64,000 nucleotides of DNA from Phyto melanocephala (taxonomy: Eukaryota > Arthropoda > Insecta > Diptera > Rhinophoridae), in NCBI GenBank assembly GCA_941918925.1, contig OW799237.1, positions 89,625,015 through 89,689,014 of the forward strand, in the 5' to 3' direction. Shown here piece after piece: positions 12,297-22,067 of the stretch (the stretch's first letter is position 1; the number at the start of each line of letters is the position of its first letter). The notes below the pieces were generated by a model that was given only the letters and a program-made list of their open reading frames with translations, had not been told where the DNA came from and did not search any database. Made by a program: the position numbers and the translations under genes.

Positions 12297-14252
12297 TATA
12301 CCCGCCACCAAAAAAATGGTGGGGGTATATTCATTTTGTCATTCCGTTTGTAACACATCGAAATATCCATTTTAGACCCCATAAAGTATATATATTCTGA
12401 ATCAGGGTTTGATTTGATGACGATCTAGCTATGTCCGTCCGTCTGTCCGTCTGTCCGTATGTCTGTCTGTTGAAAGCACGATAGAGGTCGCACCAAAAAA
12501 GCTAGGAGGCTCAAATTTTGCTAGAATCTTTGTTATAGACAAGGTTTGTTTGGTGTTGAAAATGGGCTAAATCGGAATATTAGGAAGAGAGTTATAGCTC
12601 GAAAAGCAAGAGTAGGTCGAAAAAAACGTGTCCTTCGAACATCGAATAAAAAGGAATTGTGTCCAAACGCCTTAACGTAGACTCATGAAACTTCGAATAT
12701 ATATTTTCTGGGTAAAGACAATATTTTTTCACGAAAATTGTCTAAATCTATGCATTAGGACAGGAGTTATCGATCAAAATGTACGAAAATTTATACCGCA
12801 CAGTGTATTTTTCGGTATATTTAAAAACAAAAACGTCATAAAAGCAAAACAATTAAATGTACGACTCTGAAATTTTGCACACTTTGCTCTTTGGTGACAC
12901 GCTTTCTTGTAACGGAAAATCAATGTGCCACGCCCACTTTTACGCCCACCTCCCATATAACGTTTTAACTTAAATTCATATAATTTCTCTATTAATAAAG
13001 ATTTTGGAATAATAAAGGCCTATATAGTTGTACTCATTCGCAAAAACAACTTTGACACGCCTACTATAACGCCCACTTTTCACGTTATCTGCCGTTAATG
13101 AAATTAATAAGCTCATAAAACTGCTAAAATTAGAGGTATGATGATAAATTTTTCTACGTCTATCCCCCTAGGCAATTTCATTACTATGCCAAAAAATTAG
13201 GGTGCCACGCCCACTTTTACGCCCACCTCCCATATAACGTTTTACCTAAAATTCATATAATTTCTCTATTAATAAAGATTTTGGAATAATAAAGGACTAT
13301 AGTGAAATACCTTAGTTGTGCTCATTAGCAAAAACAACTTTGACACGCCTACTATAACGCCCACTTTCACTTTTGAACTGTGTCCAGACGCATAAACGTA
13401 GTCATGAAACTTCGAATATATATTTATCGAGTCAAAAGAATATTTTTCCCTGAAAATCGCTTAAATCTATGAATTAGGAAAAGTGTTATAGATAAAAATG
13501 TACGAAAATTTATACCGCACAGTGTATATTTCAAATTTAAAACGTAATAAAACTGACAAAACTGTATGTACGATTCTGAAATTTTGCAAACATGGCTTTT
13601 TGGTCAAAGTCTTCGTTATAACGGAAAATAGATGTGTCACGCACACTTTTTTCCTTAAATTTTTATCAAAATATATTAGTCATATATATTAGCATTTATT
13701 CATCTTACACTGCGGCATTTATTGTACTGTAGCTAAATATAAGATAAAGATGATAAGATAGATGACTCTACTAGCAACTACTAGATGGCATGCCAACAAC
13801 TTATGATTATGTTCTCCTGAAGTTATGCTCTATTAAAAATGGGAATTTAGGAAAATTTTGACCTAAGTCAAAAAAAATTATCTCTAAACATTATAAACAA
13901 TTTATTTTCATGTACTAATGTCTAACAAATTTTAAAATTATACAAAACTTATTTCGTTTGAAAATCTTTTAAAAGCAAAATGTTATAGAAGTTTAAAAAA
14001 CAAAATCTTACTAATAAATTTCCCGTTTTAGAAAAATGCAGAGAATGTATATTTTAAGTCACCCTGTGGCCCTTAAAATTTAACCTTAAATTCACTTTCT
14101 TCCTCTTAAATTCATGTAAATTCTCTATGAATTAAGATTTTGGAATACTAAAGGACTATATTAAAATATCAATACCGAAGTTATAATGGGTGGTTTAATT
14201 TTAAGGGACTATGTTGATTTTGAATAAAATTATTATGAAATTATTATCATTT
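12297..14252 (+). mobile_element. HINE (INE-1-like Helentron) H1, left part
   Basis: Starts TATACCCGCCACCA with a hairpin to TGGTGGGGGTATA, then ACCCCATAAAGTATATATAT, a GTCCGTCCGTCTGTCCG run, and repeated CACGCCCACTTTTACGCCCA blocks. This order matches Drosophila INE-1/DINE-1, non-autonomous rolling-circle elements. H1 runs into a mariner-derived element (from about 14185, GGGTGGTTTAATTTTAAGGG) and breaks in its T-rich run at about 14252, where H2 begins. The missing right half probably resumes at 21388. A foreign block (about 13690-14094) interrupts it. Confidence 0.8.
13800..14094 (+). repeat. Left arm of a ~295 bp inverted repeat
   Basis: Nearly the reverse complement of 15279-15575. Matching landmarks include ATTTTAAAATTATACAAAAC, TAATAAATTTCCCGTTTTAG and, at the inner end, CACCCTGTGGCCCTTAAAAT. 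The arms are separated by about 1.18 kb that includes HINE H2. Confidence 0.75.
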
Positions 14253-14254
14253 AT

Positions 14255-14935
14255 TATACCCGCCACCAAAAAAATGGTGGGGGTATATTCATTTTGTCAT
14301 TCCGTTTGTAACACATCGAAATATCCATTTTAGACCCCATAAAGTATATATATTCTGAATCGGGGTTTGATTTGATGACGATCTAGCTATGTCCGTCCGT
14401 CTGTCCGTCTGTTGAAAGCACGATAGAGGTCGCACCGAAAAAGCTAGAGGGCTCAAATTTTGCCAGAATCTTTCTTATAGACAAGGTTTGTTTGGTATTG
14501 AAAATGGGCTAAATCGGAATATTAGGAAGAGAGTTATAGCTCGAAAAGCAAGAGTAGGTCGTGTCCCTTCCGTGTCCTTCTAACATCGAATAAAATGGAA
14601 TTGTGTCCAAACGGATAAACGTAGAGTCATGAAACTTCGGATATATATTTCTCGAGTCAAAAGAATATTTCTCCCTAAAAATTGCTTAAATCTATGCATT
14701 AGAAAAGGAGTTATAGGTCAAAATGTACGAAAATTTATACCGCTCAGTGTATATTTGAAATTTAAAACGTAATAAAACTGACAAAACTATATGTACGGTT
14801 CTGAAATTTTGCAAACATGGATTTTTGGTCAAAGTCTTCGTTATAACGGAAAATAAATGTGCCACGCCCACTTTTTTTTAAATTTTTATAAAAATATTTA
14901 AGTCATATTCATTAGCATTTATTCATTGCAGATGG
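14255..14935 (+). mobile_element. HINE H2, 3'-truncated
   Basis: Intact 5' hairpin (TATACCCGCCACCAAAAAAA with TGGTGGGGGTATA), the ATAAAGTATATATATTCTGA block and the TCTGTCCG run. It then continues to GCCACGCCCACTTTT. It ends in the same variant tail as H1 (AGTCATATTCATTAGCATTT), with no 3' hairpin. It is inserted in the mariner-derived part of H1. Confidence 0.75.
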
Positions 14936-15278
14936 CAACATCTGTTGAAGGCGCCACTACATTTTGCAAACACTGAGGATGATGTCGTTGCTAAACATCA
15001 CGTAGAACACTAGATGACTCTAGTAACATTTTTTTGCACAAACTACAAAGGAATTTTATAGGGGTTTGTGAAAACGAAAATGACCGAAGTTTGTTGACAA
15101 AAATTAACTAGAGTAATGATTTGTGCCCAACTTTACATATAGTTGTACACACAGTCTTATGAGGTTTAAGATTTAAAAATATTAAAAAAAAATGTGCATC
15201 AGTATATTTAAAATAAGTATTTGAATATTTAAAATACATATTTTAACTAAATTTTTTTTTATCTATCTATTCTTTTGT
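14936..15278. other. Spacer between HINE H2 and the right inverted-repeat arm
   Basis: No gene. Contains GATGACTCTAGTAAC, also present in similar form at about 13760 (GATGACTCTACTAGC), which suggests a shared source for both flanks of the inverted pair. Confidence 0.4.
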
Positions 15279-15575
15279 AAAGGGTGGTTAAATTTTAAGG
15301 GCCACAGGGTGATTCAAAATAGACATGCTTAGCATTTTGCTAAAACGGGAAACTTATTAGTAAGATTTTGATTTTTAAAGTTCTATAACATTTTACTTTT
15401 AAAAGATTTTCAAACGAAATAAGTTTTGTATAATTTTAAAATTTGTTAGCCATTAGTACATGAAAATAAATAGTTCATAATGTTTAGAAATAATTTTTTT
15501 TTTTATCTTTAGGTCTAAATTTTCCTAAATTCGTTTTTTTAATACACCATAACTTCTAGAAAACATAAGATAACA
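15279..15575 (-). repeat. Right arm of a ~295 bp inverted repeat
   Basis: Begins with the mariner-derived terminus AGGGTGGTTAAATTTTAAGG directly followed by GCCACAGGGTGATTC, then matches the left arm in reverse: CTAAAACGGGAAACTTATTA and TTTTGTATAATTTTAAAATT. Confidence 0.75.
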
Positions 15576-15766
15576 AAAAGAAATTAGCACCATTTAGTAG
15601 ATAAAACTCTCCTCTATACCCCTATACCCCACTGTATACCCGGGACGATCCGACCGTGATCACCAGACCAATTTTTGTGACACAAAGTCAAATATTTTTT
15701 GCAAAATTGTAGTAAAAGAGCTAAACAAATTTTTTTGTAAAGTGTTTTTTTAAGTATTTTAGTTTT

Positions 15767-16161
15767 TATACCCGCAACCAAAAAAATGGTATATATATAT
15801 TCTTAATCGGGGTTTTATTTTATGACGATCTAGCTATGTCCGTCCGTCTGTCCGTCTGTTAAAAGCACGATAGAGGTCCCATCGAAAAAGCTAGTGGGCT
15901 CAAATTTTGCCAGAATATGTCTTATACACAAGGTTTGTTTGGAATAGAAAATTGGCTAAATCGGAATATAAGGAAGAAAGTTATAGCTCGAAAAGCAAGA
16001 GTAGGTCGAAAAAACCGTGTCCTTCGAACATTGAATAAAATGGAATTGTGTCCAAACGCCTTAACGTAGACCCATGAAACTTCGAATATATATTTCGTGG
16101 GTAAAGACAATATTTTTCCCTGAAAATTGTCTAAATCTATGCATTAGTAGAGGAGTTATCG
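15767..16161 (+). mobile_element. HINE H3, 5' part (before the LINE insertion)
   Basis: Starts TATACCCGCAACCAAAAAAA, but the TGGTGGGG return arm of the 5' hairpin is deleted (ATGGTATATATATATTC). GTCCGTCCGTCTGTCCG and the AAAGCAAGAGTAGGTCGAAA block follow. It is cut at GAGTTATCG by the LINE and resumes at 20120 with ATCAAAATGTACGAAAAT. Other copies have GTTATCGATCAAAATG uninterrupted, which gives the exact empty site. Confidence 0.85.
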
Positions 16162-18412
16162 GAGGGGCAGGAAGGCTATTGAAAGGATATCAAATCGGAT
16201 CGATAGCCTTATGAATGAGGAGACGACACCTGAAGTAGAGGGAACAGGGAAAAAGTTTAAGGGTGATAAATCCAGGAACTTTGACCCGAACCAACTACGG
16301 AAGGTGGAAACTCTGAGTGTATATCAACTGAATCTGCATCATAGCAGAGCGGCTTCGGCGGTGATGATGCGATGTTTTGTGGAGGATGGGTTGGATATAG
16401 CCTTGCTACAGGAACCATGGATTGTTAGGGATAACATCATGGGCCTGTCTCGTCAGACCGCCAGTCTGTTTCACTCACAGACGGGGGGGAGGTTGAGGAC
16501 GTGTATCCTGGTGCGTCACGGTGTGTGTGCTGTGCCGATGACGCATCTCTGTTCGCCGGATCTTACGGTGGTAATGATAGGCGCGGGTTCGGGATCGTTT
16601 CTGGTGGCGTCGGCTTACCTACCCTATGACACACCGGACTCCCATCCTTCGGAGGAGGTTAGGAATCTGGTGGAGTTCTGTAGGTTGAGGGGTATGCCTC
16701 TTGTAATGGGCTGTGATGCTAACTCACACAGTACTGTATGGGGCAGTACGGATGATAACCACAGGGGACGGCAGTTGCTGGAGTTTGTGGAGTGTCATGA
16801 CCTGCTGGTCCTGAACAGGGGTGTCGAGCCCACCTTCGTGGATGCACGTAGGGCGGAGGTAATCGACATCACTTTATGCTCTGTCGGGATGCTGGATAGA
16901 GTTGGCAATTGGAGAGTGGTGGACAGATTGACCATGTCTGATCACAGGGCTATCCAGTTTGAGATTCTATATGGTAGGAGGCGGAGGAAGGCGCGTAGGC
17001 GTATCAGGGTGCCGAGGGATACGGATCGCACTAAGTACGAGGAGTGCCTCTCGGGACTTTCGGGGAGTGTTCCACACCGGGCACTCCGGAACACGGAGGA
17101 TGTTGAGCGGACGGTGGAGTGGGTAAACTCTACTGTCGGACTTGCCTTCGAGAATGCGTGTCCTCTCACGGTAGTGGATGAAAAGGATTCTACTCCATGG
17201 TGGAGTAGTGAATTGGAATCCATGAAGAGGGACACGAGGAGGGCCTTTAATCGTTACATGAGGGAGCGGAATCCTAGCTTATGGGACGAGTATAAGGCGA
17301 AGAAGAAGGAGCTGAAGAGAACTATACGTCTTCGGAAACGAAGTACGTGGAGGGAATTCTGCTCCGGCGTGATGGATACATCTCAAGTGGGGAGACTGCA
17401 GAAGATGGTGTCTAGAGACCCTGTCTCCAGAATGGGGCTTATTCGCAGGAGCGATGGCGGCATGACGGAGACGATGGGGGGGACATTACAGTCGCTGATG
17501 GAGGTACATTTTCCTGGAAGTTTCATTTCGAATGACTCATGGGTTCCCGTTAACAGGGGAGCCAGTGAGGTAAGGCGGAGGGATGCTGAAAGGATAGTAA
17601 CTCTTAATGGGGTTAGAAGTGCGATTTTGTCTTTTGCCCCATTTAAGGCGGCTGGGATGGATGGGATATTTCCTGCATTACTACAGTGGGGTATGAACAC
17701 TCTACTTGTGGTGATTAGGGAAATATTTGTTGCCTGTCTTTCGACAGGGTATATTCCGGTGGCATGGAGGGAGACCAGGGTGGTTTTTCTTCCCAAACCG
17801 GGGAAGAGGGACTATACGGAGGCTAAGTCGTTCAGGCCGATCAGTCTTACATCCTTTTTATTGAAGGCAATGGAAAGGGTGTTGGTTGACTTCCTGGAGG
17901 GGACTACGCTGATGGATAGGCCATTGAGTGGGAGTCAGCACGCTTACAGGGCTGGGAGGTCTACTGAGACTGCCCTGCACGAATTGGTGAGGGTTGCTGA
18001 GAGGGAGGTTTTCAATGGTGATCTTGCTTTGTCCGTATTTATGGACATAGAGGGCGCTTTTGATAGGATCTCTTTTGATAAACTGGGAAATGCTCTCGAT
18101 GAGCGAGGGGTCGATTCTGTTGTGGTGAAGTGGATCGGCGCCATGCTCAGATGTAGGGCGGTGAATCTCAGGAGCGGAAGCACCAGGATTCGGGGAAGGG
18201 TGGTCAGGGGATGTCCGCAAGGAGGGGTCTTATCACCTCTGCTGTGGAACATAACTGTGGACAGCCTTCTCAGGAGACTGGAGGTAATTGGCATACATAC
18301 GGTAGGGTATGCGGATGATGTGGCAATTATGGTTGGTGGTAAGTTCATGGAGACCATTTTAGGTTGCATGAGACAGGCGCTCAGAGTAACCGGTGTTGTG
18401 AACAGGGACTAA
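16162..18412 (+). CDS. LINE ORF2, first segment: APE endonuclease and reverse transcriptase
   Basis: The endonuclease nicks target DNA and the reverse transcriptase copies the LINE RNA at the nick. The first ATG is at 16211, but the frame is open from 16162, so the true start is lost. Counting from 16211: endonuclease about residues 35-255, with QLNLHHSRAA, LLQEPWI (catalytic Glu), DANSHSTVWGS, VIDITLCS and SDHRAI (catalytic Asp-His). Reverse transcriptase about 470-720, with FRPISLTSFLLKAMERV, SGSQHAYRAGRST, VFMDIEGAFDRIS, GCPQGGVLSPLLWN and YADDVAIM. All catalytic residues of both domains are visible. The frame stops at TAA 18410-18412 because of a single-base change: the conserved continuation is in the next frame (18364 onward). 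Motif style and the trailing RNase H favour the LOA clade, with the I clade as the alternative. Confidence 0.93.
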
Positions 18413-19944
18413 CCATAAATGCTGGCAAGTCGGATGCTATGCTCTTCACGCGGAGAAGGAAGGGCATAGAGATTGAATCCTTAATGCTTTTTGGAACCGA
18501 GATCAACGTGTCCAGGAAGGTGAAATATCTGGGGGTAACGCTGGATATGAAACTAACCTGGAATGATCATGTTGAGGCAAGGGTACAGAAGGCAAAGAGG
18601 ATTCTGCATCAGTGTAAACGGGTTTGCGGTCGGAAGTGGGGAATCTCACCTAAGGCTGCACACTGGATTTACACAGTGGTGGTGAGACCGACGATCACTT
18701 ACGCATCTGTTGTCTGGTGGCCGAAGGCCTCCCAGGCGACGATTAGGCGGAAGTTGGACGGGGTTCAAAGGATTGCTTGCATTGGTATATGTGGCGCGAT
18801 ACGTACCACACCAACGCAAGCGATGGAGGCAATGCTGGGATTGCTGCCGTTGGACTTATTTGTAAGGGAGACGGCGGCAAGATCGGCGATTCGGATGCGA
18901 AGCGATGGCATGTGGTATCGCTTTGGATCGGTTTTGGGGCATAGGAGAATCCTGGACCTCGTGGATGAAGAGGTTAGGGAGGCTCAGATGCCGATGGAGC
19001 GCATGAGTCGAGTGAAGGTGGTCGAAAGGCTACATCACACGCTTATGGCGGATGGATTCATGCACGATGAGTGCATGAAGAATGACATCAGTATCTTTAC
19101 TGATGGGTCCTTTATGGACGGAAGGGCAGGTGCTGGTGTGTACTCATCTGAGTTGAACTTATCCTGCACCCTGAATCTGGGGGAGTACGTGTCAGTCTAT
19201 CAGGCAGAAATGCTTGGTTTGCTGCACGCGTTGGACCACCTGTTGGAATGTCGAATGTATGGGAAGAGAATTCTTATTGCACTTGACAACCAGTCGGTTA
19301 TAAAACGTATGCAGCGGATAGATGTAAACTCCTCTTTGGTGCTTGAGTGTGTTCTAAAGCTCAATAGGTGTGCCTCTACAAATGAGGTAACGCTGATGTG
19401 GGTTAAGGGACACGTGGGCATAGCTGGGAATGAGGCTGCTGACGAACTTGCGAAGAAGGGGTCTGAGGCTGCATTCTGCGGACCGGAACCCAGAACTGCT
19501 CTGGGTAATGGGTTGGTGAGGGCGATGATCTTTCAATGGGTGAACTCTATAAACTTGCGAAGGTGGATGGAGGGAACCACGTGTAGACAGGCCCGTATGG
19601 TGCTCAGGGAGCCACTTGGCAGGGGTGCAGTGAAGATACTCGGTTTTAATCGGAGTATGATGAGCTGGATCACTGCGTTGATTACAGGACATGGTAACTT
19701 CAAATATCATCTGAAGAGGATGCAAATCGTGGATGATGATATTTGTAGAATGTGCCTGGAGGATGTCGAGACGGCAGCGCATGTAGTATGCGAGTGTCCG
19801 GCGTTGGCGAGCGGAAGATTAAGGATCACAGGCAAGCACACTTTAAGTGTGAGTGCGATGGGGGACCTTAGTCTGAGGGAGATGCTGGCGATTACAAAGG
19901 ACTGTGCGATGAGGATTGTCGACAATCACCAGTCGGCAGTGTGA
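18364..19944 (+). CDS. LINE ORF2, second segment: RT thumb, RNase H and CCHC-like motif (frameshifted)
   Basis: Continuation of the same polyprotein in another frame. The first about 15 residues are out-of-frame translation; the real continuation starts near CEQGLTINAGKSDAM (about 18395), overlapping the end of the first segment. A thumb/connection region follows with VKYLGVTLD and ITYASVVWWP. RNase H then has FTDGSFMDGRAGAG (Asp), YQAEMLGLLHAL (Glu), ALDNQSVIK (Asp) and WVKGHVGIAGNEAADELAK (His, Asp), all four acidic positions being kept. A C-terminal CRMCLEDVETAAHVVCEC motif is CCHC-like, common in LOA and R1/I elements. It ends at TGA 19942-19944 and a 3' UTR of about 170 bp follows. Apart from the single frameshift the protein looks functional, implying a recent insertion, or a consensus or base-call error. 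Confidence 0.92.
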   Translation: MHETGAQSNRCCEQGLTINAGKSDAMLFTRRRKGIEIESLMLFGTEINVSRKVKYLGVTLDMKLTWNDHVEARVQKAKRILHQCKRVCGRKWGISPKAAHWIYTVVVRPTITYASVVWWPKASQATIRRKLDGVQRIACIGICGAIRTTPTQAMEAMLGLLPLDLFVRETAARSAIRMRSDGMWYRFGSVLGHRRILDLVDEEVREAQMPMERMSRVKVVERLHHTLMADGFMHDECMKNDISIFTDGSFMDGRAGAGVYSSELNLSCTLNLGEYVSVYQAEMLGLLHALDHLLECRMYGKRILIALDNQSVIKRMQRIDVNSSLVLECVLKLNRCASTNEVTLMWVKGHVGIAGNEAADELAKKGSEAAFCGPEPRTALGNGLVRAMIFQWVNSINLRRWMEGTTCRQARMVLREPLGRGAVKILGFNRSMMSWITALITGHGNFKYHLKRMQIVDDDICRMCLEDVETAAHVVCECPALASGRLRITGKHTLSVSAMGDLSLREMLAITKDCAMRIVDNHQSAV

Positions 19945-20119
19945 AATCGTTTTCCTAGTCCAGAGCAAACGCCGGTTGTGGCGCGGGACTCAGTGATTGA
20001 AGGTATACTGATCGGTAGACACGAAATCACTGAGGAGCGAAGGGAGTCGAAAAGGGACCCGTGATAGTAGTGGTCTGCTTCGATATTCCCCCTACATGTA
20101 TATATATATATATATATCG

Positions 20120-20758
20120 ATCAAAATGTACGAAAATTTATACCGCACAGTGTATTTTTCAGTATGTTCAAAATTTTAAACCTAATAAGAGTGGCAAAAT
20201 TAGATATACGTTTCTGAAATTTTGCAGGAATTGCTTTTTGGTCAAAAGCTTTATTCTGACGGAAAATAAATGTGACTCGCCAACCTCCCATACAACGTTT
20301 GCTCTCAAATTCTTATAATTTCTCTATAAATCGAATAATAAAGGACTTTATTGAAATATCTAAGTTGTATTTATTAGCATAAATAACTTCGACACACCTA
20401 CTATAACGCCCACTTTTCACGTTATCTACTGTTAATGAAATTTAAATTTATAAAACCGACAAAATTAGAGGTATGATGATAAAATTTGCTACGGAAATCC
20501 TTCTAGTCAATGTTATTGTTATGCCAGAAAATTTAGGTGACACGCCCACTCTTACGCCCACATCCTGTATAATGCTTTCTCTCAAATTCAAATAATTTCT
20601 CAATGAATAAATATTTTGGAAGAATTACGGACTATATTGAAATATCTAAGTTATATTTATTAGCAGAAATTTTATTGACACGCTTACTTTTTCGCTCATT
20701 TTCACTGAAACACTTAATTTACGGAAACATTTTACCAGCATATCGAAGTTATAAAGGG
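20120..20758 (+). mobile_element. HINE H3, middle part (after the LINE insertion)
   Basis: Resumes with ATCAAAATGTACGAAAAT and contains the repeated ACGCCCACTTTT / CATATAACG / TTAATGAAATTTAAA blocks of the family to GCATATCGAAGTTATAA, where the mariner-derived element begins. Confidence 0.8.
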
Positions 20759-21239
20759 TGGGTTAATTTTAAGGGCCGATGTTGATTTTGAATAAAACAC
20801 AAATTATTTAGGAAATTATTATCATTTCTTTTTTAATGATAATGTTTGTATGGTTCAATTATGTGTGGAACAAAATATCGGCCAAATGGCCCCCGCGACC
20901 TCAACGGCACACCTCGATCCGATAGTCCAAATTTTCAATAACATTGCTGATGCTCAATTGTTTGGCACGATGATGAGTCGAAGTTGACTGTTTTTTTGCC
21001 ACACTATCGTGAAAAACAGGAATGCTTCTCATTTAACGAATTAAGAAGGCATTCATAGATGCTCTAACATTTTATACAGACCTGGGGCCGAATTACGGCA
21101 TTCGATATCGATCGAAATTTTACTCGAACGATCGAGTACGCTGTGCTTTAGGTATAGAGATTCTAATAAGAGTTTTCAAATTTCGATCACGTTCGAGTGC
21201 CGTAATTCGGCCTCTGTTTTAAATTTAAAATTTAACCAC
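20759..21239 (+). mobile_element. mariner-derived element in H3 (internally deleted)
   Basis: Left end AAGGGTGGGTTAATTTTAAG; right end AAATTTAACCACCCTC. It sits at the same HINE site (GAAGTTATA|CAAAG) as in H6. The block ATATCGGCCAAATGGCCCCC is, on the minus strand, a remnant of the GGHLADI C-terminus of mariner transposase. A 128 bp MITE (21085-21212) lies inside, and the sequence between it and the right terminus is shorter than in the other copies. Confidence 0.75.
21085..21212. mobile_element. Short MITE with GGCCGAATTACGGCA inverted ends
   Basis: Left GGGCCGAATTACGGCATTCG, right (reversed) GGCCGAATTACGGCACTCGA. The flanks are CCTG and TCTG. The homologous sequences at 21639 and 52697 read CAGACCTG followed by CTTT or TTTT without the insert, giving the empty site. 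About 128 bp, no coding sequence; the interior is rich in TCGA/ATCGAT. Confidence 0.75.
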
Positions 21240-21387
21240 CCTCTACAAAGAAAGTGATGTATATTTTATTATAAAGAGATTATTCCAAGCGATTAACAAA
21301 ATAATAATTATTTTGCTTTAAATGTACACAAAATTGGTGGTGGGTATAAAAGATTCGGCACAGCCGAATATAGTGCTCTTACTTGTT
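21240..21387 (+). mobile_element. HINE H3, 3' end
   Basis: TACAAAGAAAGTGATGTATA through GGTGGTGGGTATAAAAGATT to the terminal hairpin TTCGGC-ACA-GCCGAA and TATAGTGCTCTTACTTG. This matches the INE-1/Helentron style of 3' end (hairpin about 20 bases before a ...CTTG(T)n terminus). Confidence 0.85.
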
Positions 21388-22067
21388 TTTATAATGATAA
21401 TATTTGTATGCTTCAATTATGTATGGAACAAAATATCGGCCAAATGGCCCCCAACCCAGGCGGTACACCACGATCCGATAGTCCAAATTTTCAATGATAC
21501 TGTTGATGCTCGATTGTTGGGCACGATGATGAGTCGAGGTTGCTTGCTCTTTTGCCACGTTATCGTGAAAAACAGCAATGTTTCCCATTCAACGAACTAA
21601 GATGGCATTCACAGATGTTTTCACATTTCATACAGACCTGCTTTGCAAAAATTTAAATATTATTTACAATTCTCACGATTGTGGATGAATTCGAACGATT
21701 ATGTTGACCAAAAGAATCACGAAGTGCACAAAATGCATTTTGATTTGAACGCCCATTTTTATAAAAATCTTAAATATTTAAAAGCGTTGCTCGATTGCGT
21801 ATCTTTCCACGGTTCAAATTGAGTTAGTCTGAGATTGAGAAATGTCAAATGAAATACAAGAAAAAAGTTGAAGTTTAGATGTGGTTCACCTTAAACATGG
21901 GCCCTTAAAATTTAACCACCCTCTACAAAGAAAGTGATACATATTTTATTATAAAGAGATTATTCTATAGCGATTAACAAAATAATAAATATTGTGCTTT
22001 AAATGTACACAAAATTGGTGGTGGGTATAAAAGATTCGGCACAGCCGAATATAGTGCTCTTACTTGT
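21388..22067 (+). mobile_element. Right half of a HINE with mariner-derived insert (probably H1)
   Basis: Starts abruptly in the middle of the mariner-derived element (ATAATGATAATATTTGTATG), exactly after the T-run where H1 breaks at 14252. It runs through the right terminus TTAAAATTTAACCACCCTC (ends about 21926) and the HINE 3' end, including the hairpin TTCGGC-ACA-GCCGAA (22033-22048) and ACTTG. The simplest reading is that H2/H3 and the associated sequence inserted into H1 and this is the displaced right half. Confidence 0.65.

Larger units (their letters stand above)
16162..20114 (+). mobile_element. LOA/I-group LINE inserted in HINE H3, with TATCG duplication
   Basis: A 3.95 kb LINE flanked by TATCG at 16157-16161 and 20115-20119. 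The 3' end is a (TA)n tail after CCCCCTACATG, so the duplication edge is slightly ambiguous. Uninterrupted HINE copies at 12767 and 51131 show the empty site. It carries endonuclease, reverse transcriptase and RNase H, but no ORF1. The coding frame is open right to the 5' junction, so it is 5'-truncated within ORF2 or at its upstream boundary. It is much richer in G and C than everything around it. A decayed relative lies at 44880-45290. Confidence 0.9.

Noticed and set aside
17383..18369. Long minus-strand frames opposite the LINE
   Set aside because: Antisense shadows of a GC-rich coding region; the plus strand carries all catalytic motifs.
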